Assembly: GCF_030149235.1 (NCBI RefSeq)
Contig: NZ_JASBRW010000024.1
Location: forward strand, 1-64,000
Reading direction: 5' to 3'
DNA length: 64,000 nt
From: Maricaulis sp.
GTDB lineage: Bacteria; Pseudomonadota; Alphaproteobacteria; Caulobacterales; Maricaulaceae
Part shown: in pieces, positions 17,881 through 27,163 of the stretch
Layout of the letters: each line of letters opens with the position of its first letter
Numbering within the stretch: position 1 is the first letter of the stretch
Program-made: the position numbers and the translations under genes
Notes under the pieces: model-generated
What the model saw: only the letters and a program-made list of their open reading frames with translations
What the model was told of the DNA's origin: nothing
Database searches by the model: none

Positions 17881-18654
17881 CTAGAGCCATCCGGCCTGTT
17901 TCAACTGATCCACCCGGCCGCGAGCGACGGGGACAACGCGGCCGTCTGTGAGCACCAGGACGTGGTCCCGGCCGCGGCGTTCAGTCCGTTCGACGGCCTC
18001 GCGTGCGACCCACCAGGAGCGGTGGACCTGCATGCCCGCGCCGGGCTCGGTCCGCGCGATCGCCTCGCTCATCCTGGCCCGGACGAGAGATTGGCCAGCA
18101 GAACTGGTCAGGCTGAGATAATGATCCTGCGTTTCAATCGACAGGATCGGGCCGGATGGCCGGGCGTCGTTGCCAGGCTCCACATCAAGCGGCTCTGGCA
18201 CCCAGCGCGCCTGCGCCTCGGACTGGCGTCGCAGACGCTCAGAGTGAACCTCGATGATGACGATCAGGCCGCAGACAAAGGCGATGCCCGGTGCCATGAA
18301 GAGGGTGAATTCAAGCAGGGGATCTTGCGCCTGATAGGCCAGTAGCGGTGTGCGTTTGAGGCCCTCCACCTGAAGCGACACCAGTGGCCAGACGACCCCT
18401 AAACCGATCAGCCAGCCCGGCCACCGCCGCTCTGCAGAGGCGAGACCACTGACACGGACCAATGCAGAAACGGCCAGGAATTGAAGCGCCAAGAGACTGA
18501 CCACTACGACCCAAAGAACCAGCCGGTGGCCGAAAGACACATCATCACTGTCGAACCCGCCCGAAGCGGTCTGGATTAGGCTGAGCCCGGCCACAAGACC
18601 GGCGATCTGTAACAGCACACGCCGGGGCGGAAGGGCGGCGATCAATTTCGACAT
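17881..18654 (-). CDS. LytTR-family regulator with membrane sensor domain
   Basis: About four predicted transmembrane helices fill the N-terminal half (RVLLQIAGLVAGLSLIQ, VLWVVVVSLLALQFLAVSALV, GWLIGLGVVWPLVSL, LFMAPGIAFVCGLIVIIEV). The C-terminal 95 residues are a LytTR DNA-binding domain: ILSIETQDHYLSL, LVRARMSEAIART and MQVHRSWWVAREAVE. It is probably a membrane-bound one-component regulator. It is transcribed divergently from the beta-lactamase-like gene and may control it. Starts at 18666 (GTG) and 18708 are alternatives. Confidence 0.8.
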   Translation of the reverse strand: MSKLIAALPPRRVLLQIAGLVAGLSLIQTASGGFDSDDVSFGHRLVLWVVVVSLLALQFLAVSALVRVSGLASAERRWPGWLIGLGVVWPLVSLQVEGLKRTPLLAYQAQDPLLEFTLFMAPGIAFVCGLIVIIEVHSERLRRQSEAQARWVPEPLDVEPGNDARPSGPILSIETQDHYLSLTSSAGQSLVRARMSEAIARTEPGAGMQVHRSWWVAREAVERTERRGRDHVLVLTDGRVVPVARGRVDQLKQAGWL

Positions 18655-18791
18655 CAGACGCTTCACGACATTTCCCGACACTTGGCGACAGCGGGCAAGA
18701 CTGGGCATTTACGACTTGTAAGAGGGCCGATAATGGGTCCGAGACAAGTACCACGAGCCTGCCTGTGCGGGTCAATGCAAGGGAGCGATCA

Positions 18792-20060
18792 ATGCCGGGT
18801 TTTGTGCGTTCATGGGGACAGGTCACTGCAGCCATTTGCGCTGTGCTGGTCGTCCTGGCGATCTGGTATCTCTGGCCGGTCTACGGTTTCTTCTCCCATC
18901 GCGGCGCCGCTCCTCTGGGACCGTTTGGCTGGTCGGACTTGCCGTCTGCAGCGGCACCGGTCACTCACGAGACGCTGAACCCGCAGTATGATGCTGCGGG
19001 TGAAGAAGCCGCCCGCCGGCTGGAAGCCTGGCGCGCGCAGATTGGCGCTCCGGCGCTCTCGGCCGCGGTCGCGGTAGACGGAGAAGTGGTCTGGCGCGGC
19101 GCGGCCGGCTGGAGCGATCTTGCCCGCGGCACACCGGCCACACCGGATACGGTTTTCCGCATCGGCTCGACCTCCAAGGCGGTTACGGCAACCGCCCTGG
19201 CGCGCCAGGTGCAGCGCGGCGAACTCGACCTGGATGCCCCGCTGGAGAGCTATTTCACCGACCTGCCCAATCAGGCCTGGGCCGCGATCACAGCGCGCCA
19301 GCTCGCCTCACACATGGCAGGCGTGCCGCACTATGGCGGCAATAGCGATACCGCCGGCCTGATCGCGACCATGACCATGCGCCGCCACTACCCCAGTGTT
19401 CAGGACGCGCTTGATGTCTTTGACGGCAGTGAGCTTCTCTTCGAACCGGGCACGAATTTCGACTATTCCTCCCTCGGTACGGTCCTGCTCGGCGCAGCTA
19501 TGAGCGAAGCCGGCGATGTGACTTATCGCGATCTCATTGCCCGGGAGGTCATCGAGCCGGCTGATGCGCGCGCCACCATCGTGGCGCCGCGGGGCCGCTC
19601 CGGCGAGCTGGCGAATTTCTACGTCCACCGGGATCAGCGCTACCGGGTCTGGCGCCCGATTGATCTCAGCCACCGCCTGCCCGGCGGCGGGTGGGCCTCA
19701 ACGCCGAGCGACCTGGTGCGCATCGGCTCGCTCTGGCTCGATGAGGACTTCATTTCGCCGGAAACGCGCGAGGCGTTCTGGACACCGCAAGCACTCACCA
19801 ATGGGGAAACCAATGAACAGGATTACGCCCTTGGCTGGCGCTGGCGAGAGTGGGACGTTGAAGGTGTCGGGGTTATCCGAAATGCCAATCACGGCGGGGT
19901 TTCCCGCGGATCCCAGTCCTGGCTTCTGGTCTTCCCGGACTATGGGATGAGCATCGCTTTCAACACCAATATAAACACCGACGAGTTTGCCGAGTTCGGG
20001 ATGTTCTACCGGGAAATGGTGCAGGTCTTCGCACCGGTGGCCGGGCAAGAGGAGGAATAG
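18792..20060 (+). CDS. Serine beta-lactamase-like hydrolase (class C / EstB type)
   Basis: This 422-aa membrane-anchored hydrolase has an N-terminal helix (about 11-33) and then the beta-lactamase/D-Ala-D-Ala-peptidase fold. The nucleophile motif is STSK (GSTSKAVTATAL, SxxK), the second motif is YSS (FDYSSLG) and the third is HGG (NHGGVSRGS). These are found in esterases, peptidases and AmpC-like enzymes alike, so the substrate is open. ATG at 18792 has GGGAG upstream. Divergent from the LytTR gene across a 137-bp promoter region. Confidence 0.85.
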   Translation: MPGFVRSWGQVTAAICAVLVVLAIWYLWPVYGFFSHRGAAPLGPFGWSDLPSAAAPVTHETLNPQYDAAGEEAARRLEAWRAQIGAPALSAAVAVDGEVVWRGAAGWSDLARGTPATPDTVFRIGSTSKAVTATALARQVQRGELDLDAPLESYFTDLPNQAWAAITARQLASHMAGVPHYGGNSDTAGLIATMTMRRHYPSVQDALDVFDGSELLFEPGTNFDYSSLGTVLLGAAMSEAGDVTYRDLIAREVIEPADARATIVAPRGRSGELANFYVHRDQRYRVWRPIDLSHRLPGGGWASTPSDLVRIGSLWLDEDFISPETREAFWTPQALTNGETNEQDYALGWRWREWDVEGVGVIRNANHGGVSRGSQSWLLVFPDYGMSIAFNTNINTDEFAEFGMFYREMVQVFAPVAGQEEE

Positions 20061-20165
20061 GGACCCGCTCGCCACACGCCATCGTGAACACGCCGCACGC
20101 GGCCCAGCCCGTTGAACTTCGGGAACCACTCCTTAGGTTCACCCTCAACACCAACGGGGATTGTC

Positions 20166-21005
20166 ATGACCGATACGACGTACACGCCACCGAAAGTCTG
20201 GACCTGGGATGCCGAAAGCGGCGGCCGGTTTGCCAAGATCAACCGGCCGATCGCCGGCGCCACGCATGAGAAGGATCTGCCGGTCGGCGAGCATCCGTTC
20301 CAGCTGTACTCGCTGGCCACGCCGAACGGTGTGAAGGTCACCATCCTGTTCGAGGAATTGCTCGAAAAGGGCCTCAAGGACGCCGAGTATGACGCCTGGC
20401 TGATCGATATCGGCGAAGGCAATCAATTCTCCAGCGGCTTTGTCGACATCAATCCGAACTCGAAAATCCCCGCCCTGCTCGACCGGAGCGGTGACAAGCC
20501 GGTACGGGTTTTTGAAAGCGGCTCGATCCTGGTTCACCTGGCCGAGAAGTTCGGCGCGTTTCTGCCCGCCTCAGGGGCGGAACGCACCGAAGTGTTCAAC
20601 TGGCTGATGTGGCAAATGGGCTCGGCGCCCTTCCTTGGCGGCGGTTTCGGACATTTCTACGCCTATGCGCCGGAGAAGTTTGGATACCCGATCAATCGCT
20701 ATGCGATGGAAGTGAAGCGGCAGATGGATGTTCTCGACCGCGCCCTGGCGGAGCGCGAATTCATTGCCGGCGAGAATTATTCCATCGCCGATATGGCGAT
20801 CTTTCCCTGGTATGGCGGTCTCGCCCGCGGCCTGCTCTACGAGGCCGCCGAATTCCTCTCGGTGCAGGACTATAAAAACGTGCAGCGCTGGGCCCAGCAG
20901 CTCGCCGCCCGCCCGGCCGTCAAGCGCGGCGTGCGCGTCAACAAGGCCTGGGGCGGTGAAGCGACGCAATTACACGAGCGTCACAGCGCCGCCGATTTCG
21001 ACTGA
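20166..21005 (+). CDS. yghU: YghU-type glutathione S-transferase / disulfide reductase
   Basis: This 279-aa protein has the extended N-terminus of YghU/YfcG-like GSTs (KVWTWDAESGGRFAKINRPIAGATHEKDLPVGEHPFQLYSLATPNGVKV). That segment leads into the thioredoxin-fold domain, where LLEKG, NPNSKIPALLD and ESGSILVHLAEKF form the glutathione site. The all-helical domain follows. Such enzymes reduce glutathionylated disulfides or peroxides. ATG at 20166 was chosen for GGGG at the right distance and for homology; the track start adds 18 residues. Confidence 0.85.
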   Translation: MTDTTYTPPKVWTWDAESGGRFAKINRPIAGATHEKDLPVGEHPFQLYSLATPNGVKVTILFEELLEKGLKDAEYDAWLIDIGEGNQFSSGFVDINPNSKIPALLDRSGDKPVRVFESGSILVHLAEKFGAFLPASGAERTEVFNWLMWQMGSAPFLGGGFGHFYAYAPEKFGYPINRYAMEVKRQMDVLDRALAEREFIAGENYSIADMAIFPWYGGLARGLLYEAAEFLSVQDYKNVQRWAQQLAARPAVKRGVRVNKAWGGEATQLHERHSAADFD

Positions 21006-21009
21006 CCCG

Positions 21010-21495
21010 ATGACGCTTGAGACGATTGGTTTCGGCGGTGGTTGCCATTGGTGCACAGAGGTGGTGTTTACCGCCTTGAACGGTGTGGCGTCGGTGGAGC
21101 AGGGCTTTATCCGCTCCATCCCGCCCGCCGGCAGCTGGTCCGAGGCGGTACGCATCGGCTTCGATCCCTGCGCCATTGATCTGGCCAGCCTGATCGAGAT
21201 TCATCTGCGCACCCATGCCTCCACCAGCGCACACTCGATGCGAGAAAAATACCGCAGCGCGATCTATACGCTGGATGCGGCCCAGGCAGAGCGAGCAGGG
21301 GTCGTGCTGGAAACGCTTCAGGCCGGGTTCGAAGCGCCGATCATAACGAAGGTCTTGCCGCTCTCGGACTTCAATGCATCGCCGCCGCAGTTCCAGAACT
21401 ATTATGCCAGCAATCCCGAACGCCCCTTCTGCCAGCGCTATATCGACCCGAAGCTGAAGCTGATCCGCGAGCAGTTTGCCAAGCACGCGGCCTGA
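21010..21495 (+). CDS. msrA: Peptide methionine sulfoxide reductase MsrA family
   Basis: This 161-aa protein starts MTLETIGFGGGCHWCTEVVF. Cys12 is in the MsrA active-site position (GCFWxxE; here Phe is replaced by His). The C-terminus has the FQNYY segment but not the usual GYxGG of the central region (GFIRSIPPAGSWSEAV instead), so it is a divergent member. It lies 4 nt behind yghU, making a small redox-repair pair. The ORF track begins 282 nt upstream inside yghU; the start at 21010 fits homology. Confidence 0.75.
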   Translation: MTLETIGFGGGCHWCTEVVFTALNGVASVEQGFIRSIPPAGSWSEAVRIGFDPCAIDLASLIEIHLRTHASTSAHSMREKYRSAIYTLDAAQAERAGVVLETLQAGFEAPIITKVLPLSDFNASPPQFQNYYASNPERPFCQRYIDPKLKLIREQFAKHAA

Positions 21496-21584
21496 CGCGC
21501 CACACACGCGCGGTTTTCTTTCGCATCCGATTGTCGCGCATGAAATCCGCGCTATACTTCCACGCGGGTACGGGGGGTGTTCTC

Positions 21585-22469
21585 ATGTCAGTTTCGGGTG
21601 TGTTGCGCGGCGTAGCGGCTGTGCTGATTTTTGCGAGCCTGCTTCTCATCGCGGCCAATCTGGCCATGCCAGCGATTATCGGCCTGCTTGACTTGCCGTC
21701 CAGTGCAATGGACCGGTGGACGTTACTTCCACCCGCCGGACTTGCCGGCCTCGCCGCCATCGCCGGCGCCGCTGTCGTGGTGACACTTGAACGCGACGCG
21801 AAAGCGGTTTTACGCATCTTCGCCCTGCTTTTTGCCATCGCAGCGGGCTCCGGCATGCTGATCGCCTCCGAGGACTATAGCCATAGCGTTGGGGGTTATC
21901 TGTCGACCGCTGATCGGCGACCGCTCGATGAGGCGCTCGCGGCGGTGGTTCAAGCAGAAAGCGAACGCGATACGGCGCTCAGGGCGCTTGAGGAGGCGCG
22001 CACGCTTGAGAGCAACCTGCGATCCCGGATACGCAGCATGGCCGAGGCTGGACGCACACACAATCTAATCGCCTCGTTGCGCGTGCCGGGTGAAATGACC
22101 GAGATCACGCTGCAAACACCGGCCGTGATCCAGCCTTTGATCACGCGGGCCGCGGAGCGGGAATGCGTGATTTTCGCAGCCATCCCCAATCAAGTCGGCA
22201 CCGCCACGGTCATCACAACGCACCGTCGCGAGAGCAATGGAAGCTGGCGTGAGCTCGGCTCCAATGACATCCGTCGCAACACCGGCGCACTCGTCCGCGG
22301 CAGCATAAATTCGATTACCATCAACACGATAGGGCCAGACCCGGTGCTTCGTATCACCATCGATAACGCGCATGACGCCGCTGGCGAAGCGGTTGTTCGC
22401 TTTCAGCGCCTGAGGGGTGAATGCCCTGACAGTGAAGTGGGCTTCCAGTTGCTGTTCCCGGAAGAGTAG
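21585..22469 (+). CDS. Membrane protein of unknown function with coiled coil
   Basis: The family was not recognised. ATG at 21585 follows a G-rich ribosome site (ACGGGGGG). About three predicted transmembrane helices span residues 8-95. They are followed by a short coiled coil (about 110-150, EALAAVVQAESERDTALRALEEARTLESNLRSRI) and a C-terminal beta-rich domain with two cysteines (ERECVIF, RGECPDSE). A single-gene unit. Confidence 0.6.
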   Translation: MSVSGVLRGVAAVLIFASLLLIAANLAMPAIIGLLDLPSSAMDRWTLLPPAGLAGLAAIAGAAVVVTLERDAKAVLRIFALLFAIAAGSGMLIASEDYSHSVGGYLSTADRRPLDEALAAVVQAESERDTALRALEEARTLESNLRSRIRSMAEAGRTHNLIASLRVPGEMTEITLQTPAVIQPLITRAAERECVIFAAIPNQVGTATVITTHRRESNGSWRELGSNDIRRNTGALVRGSINSITINTIGPDPVLRITIDNAHDAAGEAVVRFQRLRGECPDSEVGFQLLFPEE

Positions 22470-22505
22470 CGCAATAGCCCGCTGAGTTCCGCTCGGCGGG
22501 CTTGA

Positions 22506-22531
22506 GCGGAGCGGCCCGGAAGCCGCTCCGC
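22506..22531. terminator. Hairpin between convergent genes
   Basis: GCGGAGCGGC and GCCGCTCCGC form a perfect 10-bp stem with a 6-nt loop between two converging genes. No T-run follows on either strand, so it may slow transcription or need Rho. Confidence 0.4.
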
Positions 22532-22541
22532 CCGCAAGGTG

Positions 22542-24368
22542 TTAGCGGCCCAGATAGCCGGCAATGCCGTTGAAACGGGCCCTGTCGGCGTCGCCGGCAG
22601 CCTCTGCTGCGGAGGCGATGGCGGCCATCAGATCGGCATCGCCCGCACCAGCCTCGATCGCAGCACGCAGCGTTGCGGCCATCCCGGCATCGACGGCCTC
22701 GCCACGGACCAGCTGATCGAGATAGGCGTGGGCGACGACAGCCTCATTCGGCCACACGAAACGCTCCTGGACCTGGGTATTGGCCTCGTCGAAGCGGATC
22801 AGATTGGCAGCGGCGATCTCGTTTTCCGTCAGCAGATCGGACGGCGTGAGCTGGAGCACGTCCAGACCGCGCACGATTTCAGCGCCGTAGATGTAGCCAT
22901 TATGCCAGTAGCCCGCCCAGTGACCGCCGAGATAGAGCTCGTCCGCCGACAGCGGACCGCGGTCGAACCAGGCGATCTCGACCGGATTGGCGCTATCGGT
23001 GAAGTCGATCACCGAGAGACCGCCGGAATACCAGCCCTGGACCATGATATCGCGGCCCGGAACCGGGACGAGATTGCCGTTGTGCGCCACGCAATTCTCG
23101 ACGGCCGTCTGATTGCCCGGAATCTTGTAGTAGGACTGACGCTCCAGGCCATCCTCGGTGATGTTGGCAATCACATTGGCGCCCCAGTTTTCCGGGTCTT
23201 CCGGACGGCAGCGCGCACCGAGACCACCGCCCCACTCGTCGGTGAAGACGATCTTGTCGCCGGCATTGTTGAAGATGGCGGCGTGCCAGTAGGCAAAGTT
23301 CGGGTCGGCCATTTCGGAGATGCGCGACGGGTTCACCGGATCGGAGATGTCGAGCAGGATGCCATTACCAGAGCAAGCGCCGGCGGCAATGCCGAGCTCG
23401 GGATAGACATTGATATCGTGACAGTGATTGGTGACGGCCGATTCCTGGCCGCCCTCTTCAATCGCGCCACCCATCCACAGGCCATTGATCTCGCCGGTTT
23501 CGCGGTCGGCGAAGATGCGCGGACGATTGACGATTTCAGCGTTTTCCGGCTCGGTCAGATCAACGCGGATCACGTCGATGGAATACAGCGCGGTTTCCGG
23601 GTTCTCATCCGGCTGACCGGAGGAGCAAATGCCCAGCTCTTCGCCGGACCGCACGCCCGAGGTGGCCGAGTTGTAGATGTAGAGCACATTCTCATCGCTC
23701 GGGTCCGGAACCAGCGTGTGGGTGTGCGAGCCACGGCAGGTCTGAACCGCTGCGACCTGGCGCGGATTGCTCAGATCGGAAATGTCAAAGATCTGCACGC
23801 CGCGGAAACGCTCGTCGCTGACATCACCCTCCACGCCGCCGGTGCCGCAATCGAGACGGCCGCGATTGTCTTCGACGGAACGGAAAACCAGGTCGCCATG
23901 GACACTGACATCACCCTGACCACCCGGACAGACGACCGACAGAATGAGCTCCGGCGCGGCATCGCCAGAGGTCTCGAACACGTTGAAACCGTGCCAATTA
24001 CCCATCACGACACGATTGCCGGTGAAGGCGAGGTCGGTATTGGCAAAGGAGATCGGGCTCGGCGGACGCTCGACCTCTTCGCCGGCCGCCATGGCCTGCC
24101 ACAGGGCGCGCTCGACAGCCGGAGCCCAAAGGGCATTCGGCTGGGCAAAGGCGTCCGGCGTACGCACATGGTGAACGAGCTGCATGTTCGAGGAGGCTTC
24201 CTCGGCATCCCACAGGCCCGGCGCCAGACCTTCACGGGTCTGGGGCACAGCCTCCGCGGTATTGCTCGCGACCGCATTCTCAGCGGACTCTTCGGTCCCA
24301 GTCGTGCAAGCCGCTACCAGGCCCGCCAGGACCAGTATGGATGCGGATGTCTTGAAGTGTTTGATCAT
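22542..24368 (-). CDS. LVIVD-repeat lipoprotein
   Basis: A 608-aa lipoprotein: MIKHFKTSASILVLAGLVAAC ends in lipobox. The body contains LVIVD-type beta-propeller blades, recognisable from the recurrent pattern of IFDISDLSNPRQVA, LLDISDPVNPSRIS and VIDFTDSANPVEIA, plus conserved pairs GNWHGFNVFE and NGYIYGAEIVRGLDV. A C-terminal helical tail (about 540-608) is added. Proteins like this are often beside DUF305 genes, as here (12 nt away). The function is unknown; a surface or periplasmic binding propeller is likely. Confidence 0.75.
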   Translation of the reverse strand: MIKHFKTSASILVLAGLVAACTTGTEESAENAVASNTAEAVPQTREGLAPGLWDAEEASSNMQLVHHVRTPDAFAQPNALWAPAVERALWQAMAAGEEVERPPSPISFANTDLAFTGNRVVMGNWHGFNVFETSGDAAPELILSVVCPGGQGDVSVHGDLVFRSVEDNRGRLDCGTGGVEGDVSDERFRGVQIFDISDLSNPRQVAAVQTCRGSHTHTLVPDPSDENVLYIYNSATSGVRSGEELGICSSGQPDENPETALYSIDVIRVDLTEPENAEIVNRPRIFADRETGEINGLWMGGAIEEGGQESAVTNHCHDINVYPELGIAAGACSGNGILLDISDPVNPSRISEMADPNFAYWHAAIFNNAGDKIVFTDEWGGGLGARCRPEDPENWGANVIANITEDGLERQSYYKIPGNQTAVENCVAHNGNLVPVPGRDIMVQGWYSGGLSVIDFTDSANPVEIAWFDRGPLSADELYLGGHWAGYWHNGYIYGAEIVRGLDVLQLTPSDLLTENEIAAANLIRFDEANTQVQERFVWPNEAVVAHAYLDQLVRGEAVDAGMAATLRAAIEAGAGDADLMAAIASAAEAAGDADRARFNGIAGYLGR

Positions 24369-24380
24369 AAAGGGCCTCCC

Positions 24381-25172
24381 CTAGCCGAGGTCTGCGAGCA
24401 TCGCCCGCATGCGCATGATTTCAGTGGTTTGATCGGTGATAACGTCGGAAACGAAACCGGACATTTCCGGGTCTTCGGCGCCGCCGGGTTGAGCAAGCAG
24501 GGCGTTGACCATATCGATCGCACCCTGGTGGTGGTGGATCATGCCGGTCAGGTAGAGCCGGTCGAACTCCTCGCCGCTGGCATCGGCCAGCTCGGCCATT
24601 TGCCGCGGTGACAGCATGCCGGGCATGAGCGGTTGGTCCGACAGGTCCGCATAAGGGTCATTATGCCCCATGGCTGCGTGGTCCATCTCGTCATGATTCA
24701 TGGCCGAATGGTCGACCCCGGAGTGGTCGGTTTCGCCGTGATCCATAACGGCGTGGTCCATATTGGCATGATCCATATGGGCATGCTCGGACATGTCCAT
24801 CTCTGTGGATTCCCCGCGCCGGGTCAGCCAGGTCCGCATCATGTCCATTTCCGAGGCCTGGGTCAGAGCGATGCGTTCGGCCATGGCAATGACGCCGGGA
24901 TGTTCAGTACGTCCCTCTACCAGATCACCCATCTCGACCGCCTGGTTATGGTGCACGATCATGTGCTGCATGAAGCGCACATCGGCCGCAATATAGCGGC
25001 TCTGACCGAGCTCCAGGGATTCCTCGCGGCTGATCTGACGCGCCGCCTCGCCGGGCGCACCCGGCTGGAAAATCGGCGCCCTGTCCTGCACGGGCAGGGC
25101 CAGTGCCGGAGCGGCGGAAATATGAAAAGCGATCGCGGCAGCCCCCAAGGCTGCCAGCCCGCAACGCATCAT
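24381..25172 (-). CDS. DUF305 protein with His/Met-rich insert
   Basis: A 263-aa exported protein (signal about 1-26). It has two DUF305 halves: FMQHMIVHHNQAVEM near 68-82 and LTGMIHHHQGAIDMV near 208-222, each a four-helix ferritin-like unit with clustered His and Met. Between them (about 122-172) lies a run of MDH/DH repeats (HMDHANMDH, AVMDHG, and so on), which looks like a soft-metal (copper or silver) binding stretch. It precedes the LVIVD lipoprotein in one transcript. GAGGGATG precedes the start. Confidence 0.8.
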   Translation of the reverse strand: MMRCGLAALGAAAIAFHISAAPALALPVQDRAPIFQPGAPGEAARQISREESLELGQSRYIAADVRFMQHMIVHHNQAVEMGDLVEGRTEHPGVIAMAERIALTQASEMDMMRTWLTRRGESTEMDMSEHAHMDHANMDHAVMDHGETDHSGVDHSAMNHDEMDHAAMGHNDPYADLSDQPLMPGMLSPRQMAELADASGEEFDRLYLTGMIHHHQGAIDMVNALLAQPGGAEDPEMSGFVSDVITDQTTEIMRMRAMLADLG

Positions 25173-25267
25173 GACTCATCCCTCGCTGGACATCGCCTAC
25201 GCCAAAAGTCGGACGAGACTATACAGCGCAGGCCGTTGCGGACAATGGCGAGGGTTAGACGTAGTTT

Positions 25268-25579
25268 TTAGGGGGATGTTTTACGCGCCTTGAAGGCGGC
25301 CATCTGTTCGTCGCTGGCCGGCGTCTGGTGTTCGGCTTTCCACTGCGCGTAGGGCATGCCGTAGACCCGTTCCCGGGCGTCGTTATCGGAGATATCGACC
25401 CCGGCGTCTCTGGCAGCGGCATGGTACCATTTACCCAGGCAGTTACGGCAGAAATCGGCCAGGATCATCAGATCGATATTCTGCACATCCTTGCGCGCAT
25501 CCAGATGCGCTAGCAGCCGCCGGAAGGCGGCGGCGTCGAGCTGGTCCTGGGTTTCTTGATCAAGGTCTGAATGGTGCAC
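25268..25579 (-). CDS. DUF1244 family protein
   Basis: This 103-aa soluble protein matches DUF1244: DAAAFRRLLAHLDARKDVQNIDLMILADFCRNCLGKWYHAAARDAGVDISDNDARERVYGMPYAQWKAEHQ. The CRNC pair could bind a metal. The GTG at 25579 is the likely start because GGGAGG lies 7 nt upstream; the track start is a TTG 8 codons earlier. The function is unknown. Confidence 0.8.
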   Translation of the reverse strand: MHHSDLDQETQDQLDAAAFRRLLAHLDARKDVQNIDLMILADFCRNCLGKWYHAAARDAGVDISDNDARERVYGMPYAQWKAEHQTPASDEQMAAFKARKTSP

Positions 25580-25729
25580 GTCTGTACCTCCCGGACGGCG
25601 CAATCCTGACGCGCTATAGCCGTATAAATGCTCGCCAGGGTTTCATTTTTGTCTTTAGTTTGAATCGCTTATTGCAATTCCGAGCATCCATAGTAGGGGA
25701 AGGTCCAGGGCAAGATCAGGACTTTCATC

Positions 25730-26590
25730 ATGCGTATTTTCCTCACGGCACTTTGCCTTATCTGGGGCAGCACCGCTTGGGCTCAGAGCTTGAGCCTGGC
25801 AACTTTCAATGTCGAGAGCGATGTGGACACAAGGCCGGAACTCGTGGCGACCGACCTGACTCGGATTGCGCCCCTGCATTTGTGGGCACTGCAGGAGGTC
25901 GAGGATCAGGAAACGCTGGATTTGTTTGTCTCAGCCCTCAATGAGGCAACCGGTCATAGCTATGTCGGCCAGCTGGGCACACGCGGCCATGAATGGGGCG
26001 ATCACCTGGCTTTCATCTATCTGGAAGCCGCTTTCCAGGATGTGTCTATCGTCGAACTAGAAGAAATCGGCGGTTCACGGTGGCCGCTCCTGATGACCGC
26101 GACGAACTGGAGCGGGCAGGAACTGGCGTTCGTCAATGTTCACTTCAACCGCGGCAATGAAACCGTCCGCCAAGGCCAGTCCCGCCGCCTTCGCGAATGG
26201 ATCGAAGCCAATGAGGACCTCGCCATCATCGCGCTCGGTGACTTCAACTTCGACTTCGACTTCCGGGGCGCGAGGCAGGGTGGCAATCGTGCGTTCTCAA
26301 TCTTTGCCCGCGGTGGTGTCGCGTCCTGGCCGCAGCCGATCTGCATGGCCAATGACAATTGCCCGATCACGGGTACGCAGTGCAATCCGCGCTATCAGAA
26401 TATGCTCGATTTTGTCTTCCTTGCGGGCGCCGCGAAGCAATGGAATGCAATCTCGCAACTGGCCTTCCTGGAAGAGAATTACTGCCGACGTGAGGCCGAT
26501 GGTTATGCCGACCACCGGCCCGTCCTGGCTCAGATCGCCCTGCCGCCGCCATCAGCTGCCGATCTGGGACCGGCAGCGGCGCAACGCTAG
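25730..26590 (+). CDS. Secreted endonuclease/exonuclease/phosphatase-family protein
   Basis: This 286-aa protein has a signal peptide cleaved after AWA. The EEP fold motifs are in order: TFNVES (Asn), LQEVED (metal Glu), VNVHFN, GDFNFDFDF (catalytic Asp/Asn) and DHRPVL (final Asp-His). The enzyme therefore looks intact and would act on DNA, RNA or a phosphoester outside the cytoplasm. Four cysteines in the second half may form disulfides. Its stop overlaps that of bfr in CTAG. Confidence 0.8.
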   Translation: MRIFLTALCLIWGSTAWAQSLSLATFNVESDVDTRPELVATDLTRIAPLHLWALQEVEDQETLDLFVSALNEATGHSYVGQLGTRGHEWGDHLAFIYLEAAFQDVSIVELEEIGGSRWPLLMTATNWSGQELAFVNVHFNRGNETVRQGQSRRLREWIEANEDLAIIALGDFNFDFDFRGARQGGNRAFSIFARGGVASWPQPICMANDNCPITGTQCNPRYQNMLDFVFLAGAAKQWNAISQLAFLEENYCRREADGYADHRPVLAQIALPPPSAADLGPAAAQR

Positions 26591-27069
26591 CCGTGTTCGC
26601 CCGGCTTCATCTGGGACTGCATGTAGCGCTCTTCGCCGATCTTATCGATCAGGCCCAGCTGGGTCTCGAGGAAGTCGATATGCTCTTCCTCGCTGGCTAG
26701 AATATCGGAGAAGAGCTTGCGCGTGACGAAGTCCTTGACCTCTTCGCAATAGGCCACAGCCTCGATGTAATAAGGGTGGGCCCGCTGCTCGACCTTGAGG
26801 TCAGCTTCCAGGCACTCTTTCAGGGTCTCGCCGATATAGATCTTGGCCAGGTCCTGGACATTCGGCAGACCCTCGAGAAAGAGAATACGCTCAATCAGCG
26901 CATCGGCATGCTTCATCTCATCGATCGATTCGTCGTATTCGATGTCGGCGATCTTGCCGAGGCCCCAGTCCTTGAACATGCGCGCATGCAGGAAATACTG
27001 GTTCACTGCGGCCAGCTCGAGCTTGAGTGCGCCGTTGAGATACTCGATGACTTTGGGATCGCCCTTCAT
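26587..27069 (-). CDS. bfr: Bacterioferritin
   Basis: A 160-aa Bfr that oxidises and stores iron in a 24-mer shell. The ferroxidase ligands align with E. coli numbering (Glu18 in KLELAAVNQY, Glu51 and His54 in DEMKHAD). Met52 is the heme ligand and ASEEEHIDFLE supplies the C-terminal Glu/His. Length is normal. bfd lies 94 nt upstream on the same strand, so they may be cotranscribed or share control; a clear Fur or Irr box was not found. Confidence 0.95.
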   Translation of the reverse strand: MKGDPKVIEYLNGALKLELAAVNQYFLHARMFKDWGLGKIADIEYDESIDEMKHADALIERILFLEGLPNVQDLAKIYIGETLKECLEADLKVEQRAHPYYIEAVAYCEEVKDFVTRKLFSDILASEEEHIDFLETQLGLIDKIGEERYMQSQMKPGEHG

Positions 27070-27163
27070 AATCGCACGCCTTTCACAACTGCTGCGCGCG
27101 CTAAATTAGGGCGTTCTGAGACAGCGCCAACACTTTTCTTTGCAAGTGGAAATCGCTCGCAGA

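Noticed and set aside
22539-24611. 690-aa plus-strand ORF
   Set aside because: Exactly antisense to the LVIVD lipoprotein, low complexity (many Asp/Gly/Arg/Ile), no ribosome site or domain; a high-GC shadow.
27070-27163. Fur/Irr box between bfd and bfr
   Set aside because: A TGC...GCA dyad is visible but too degenerate to call.
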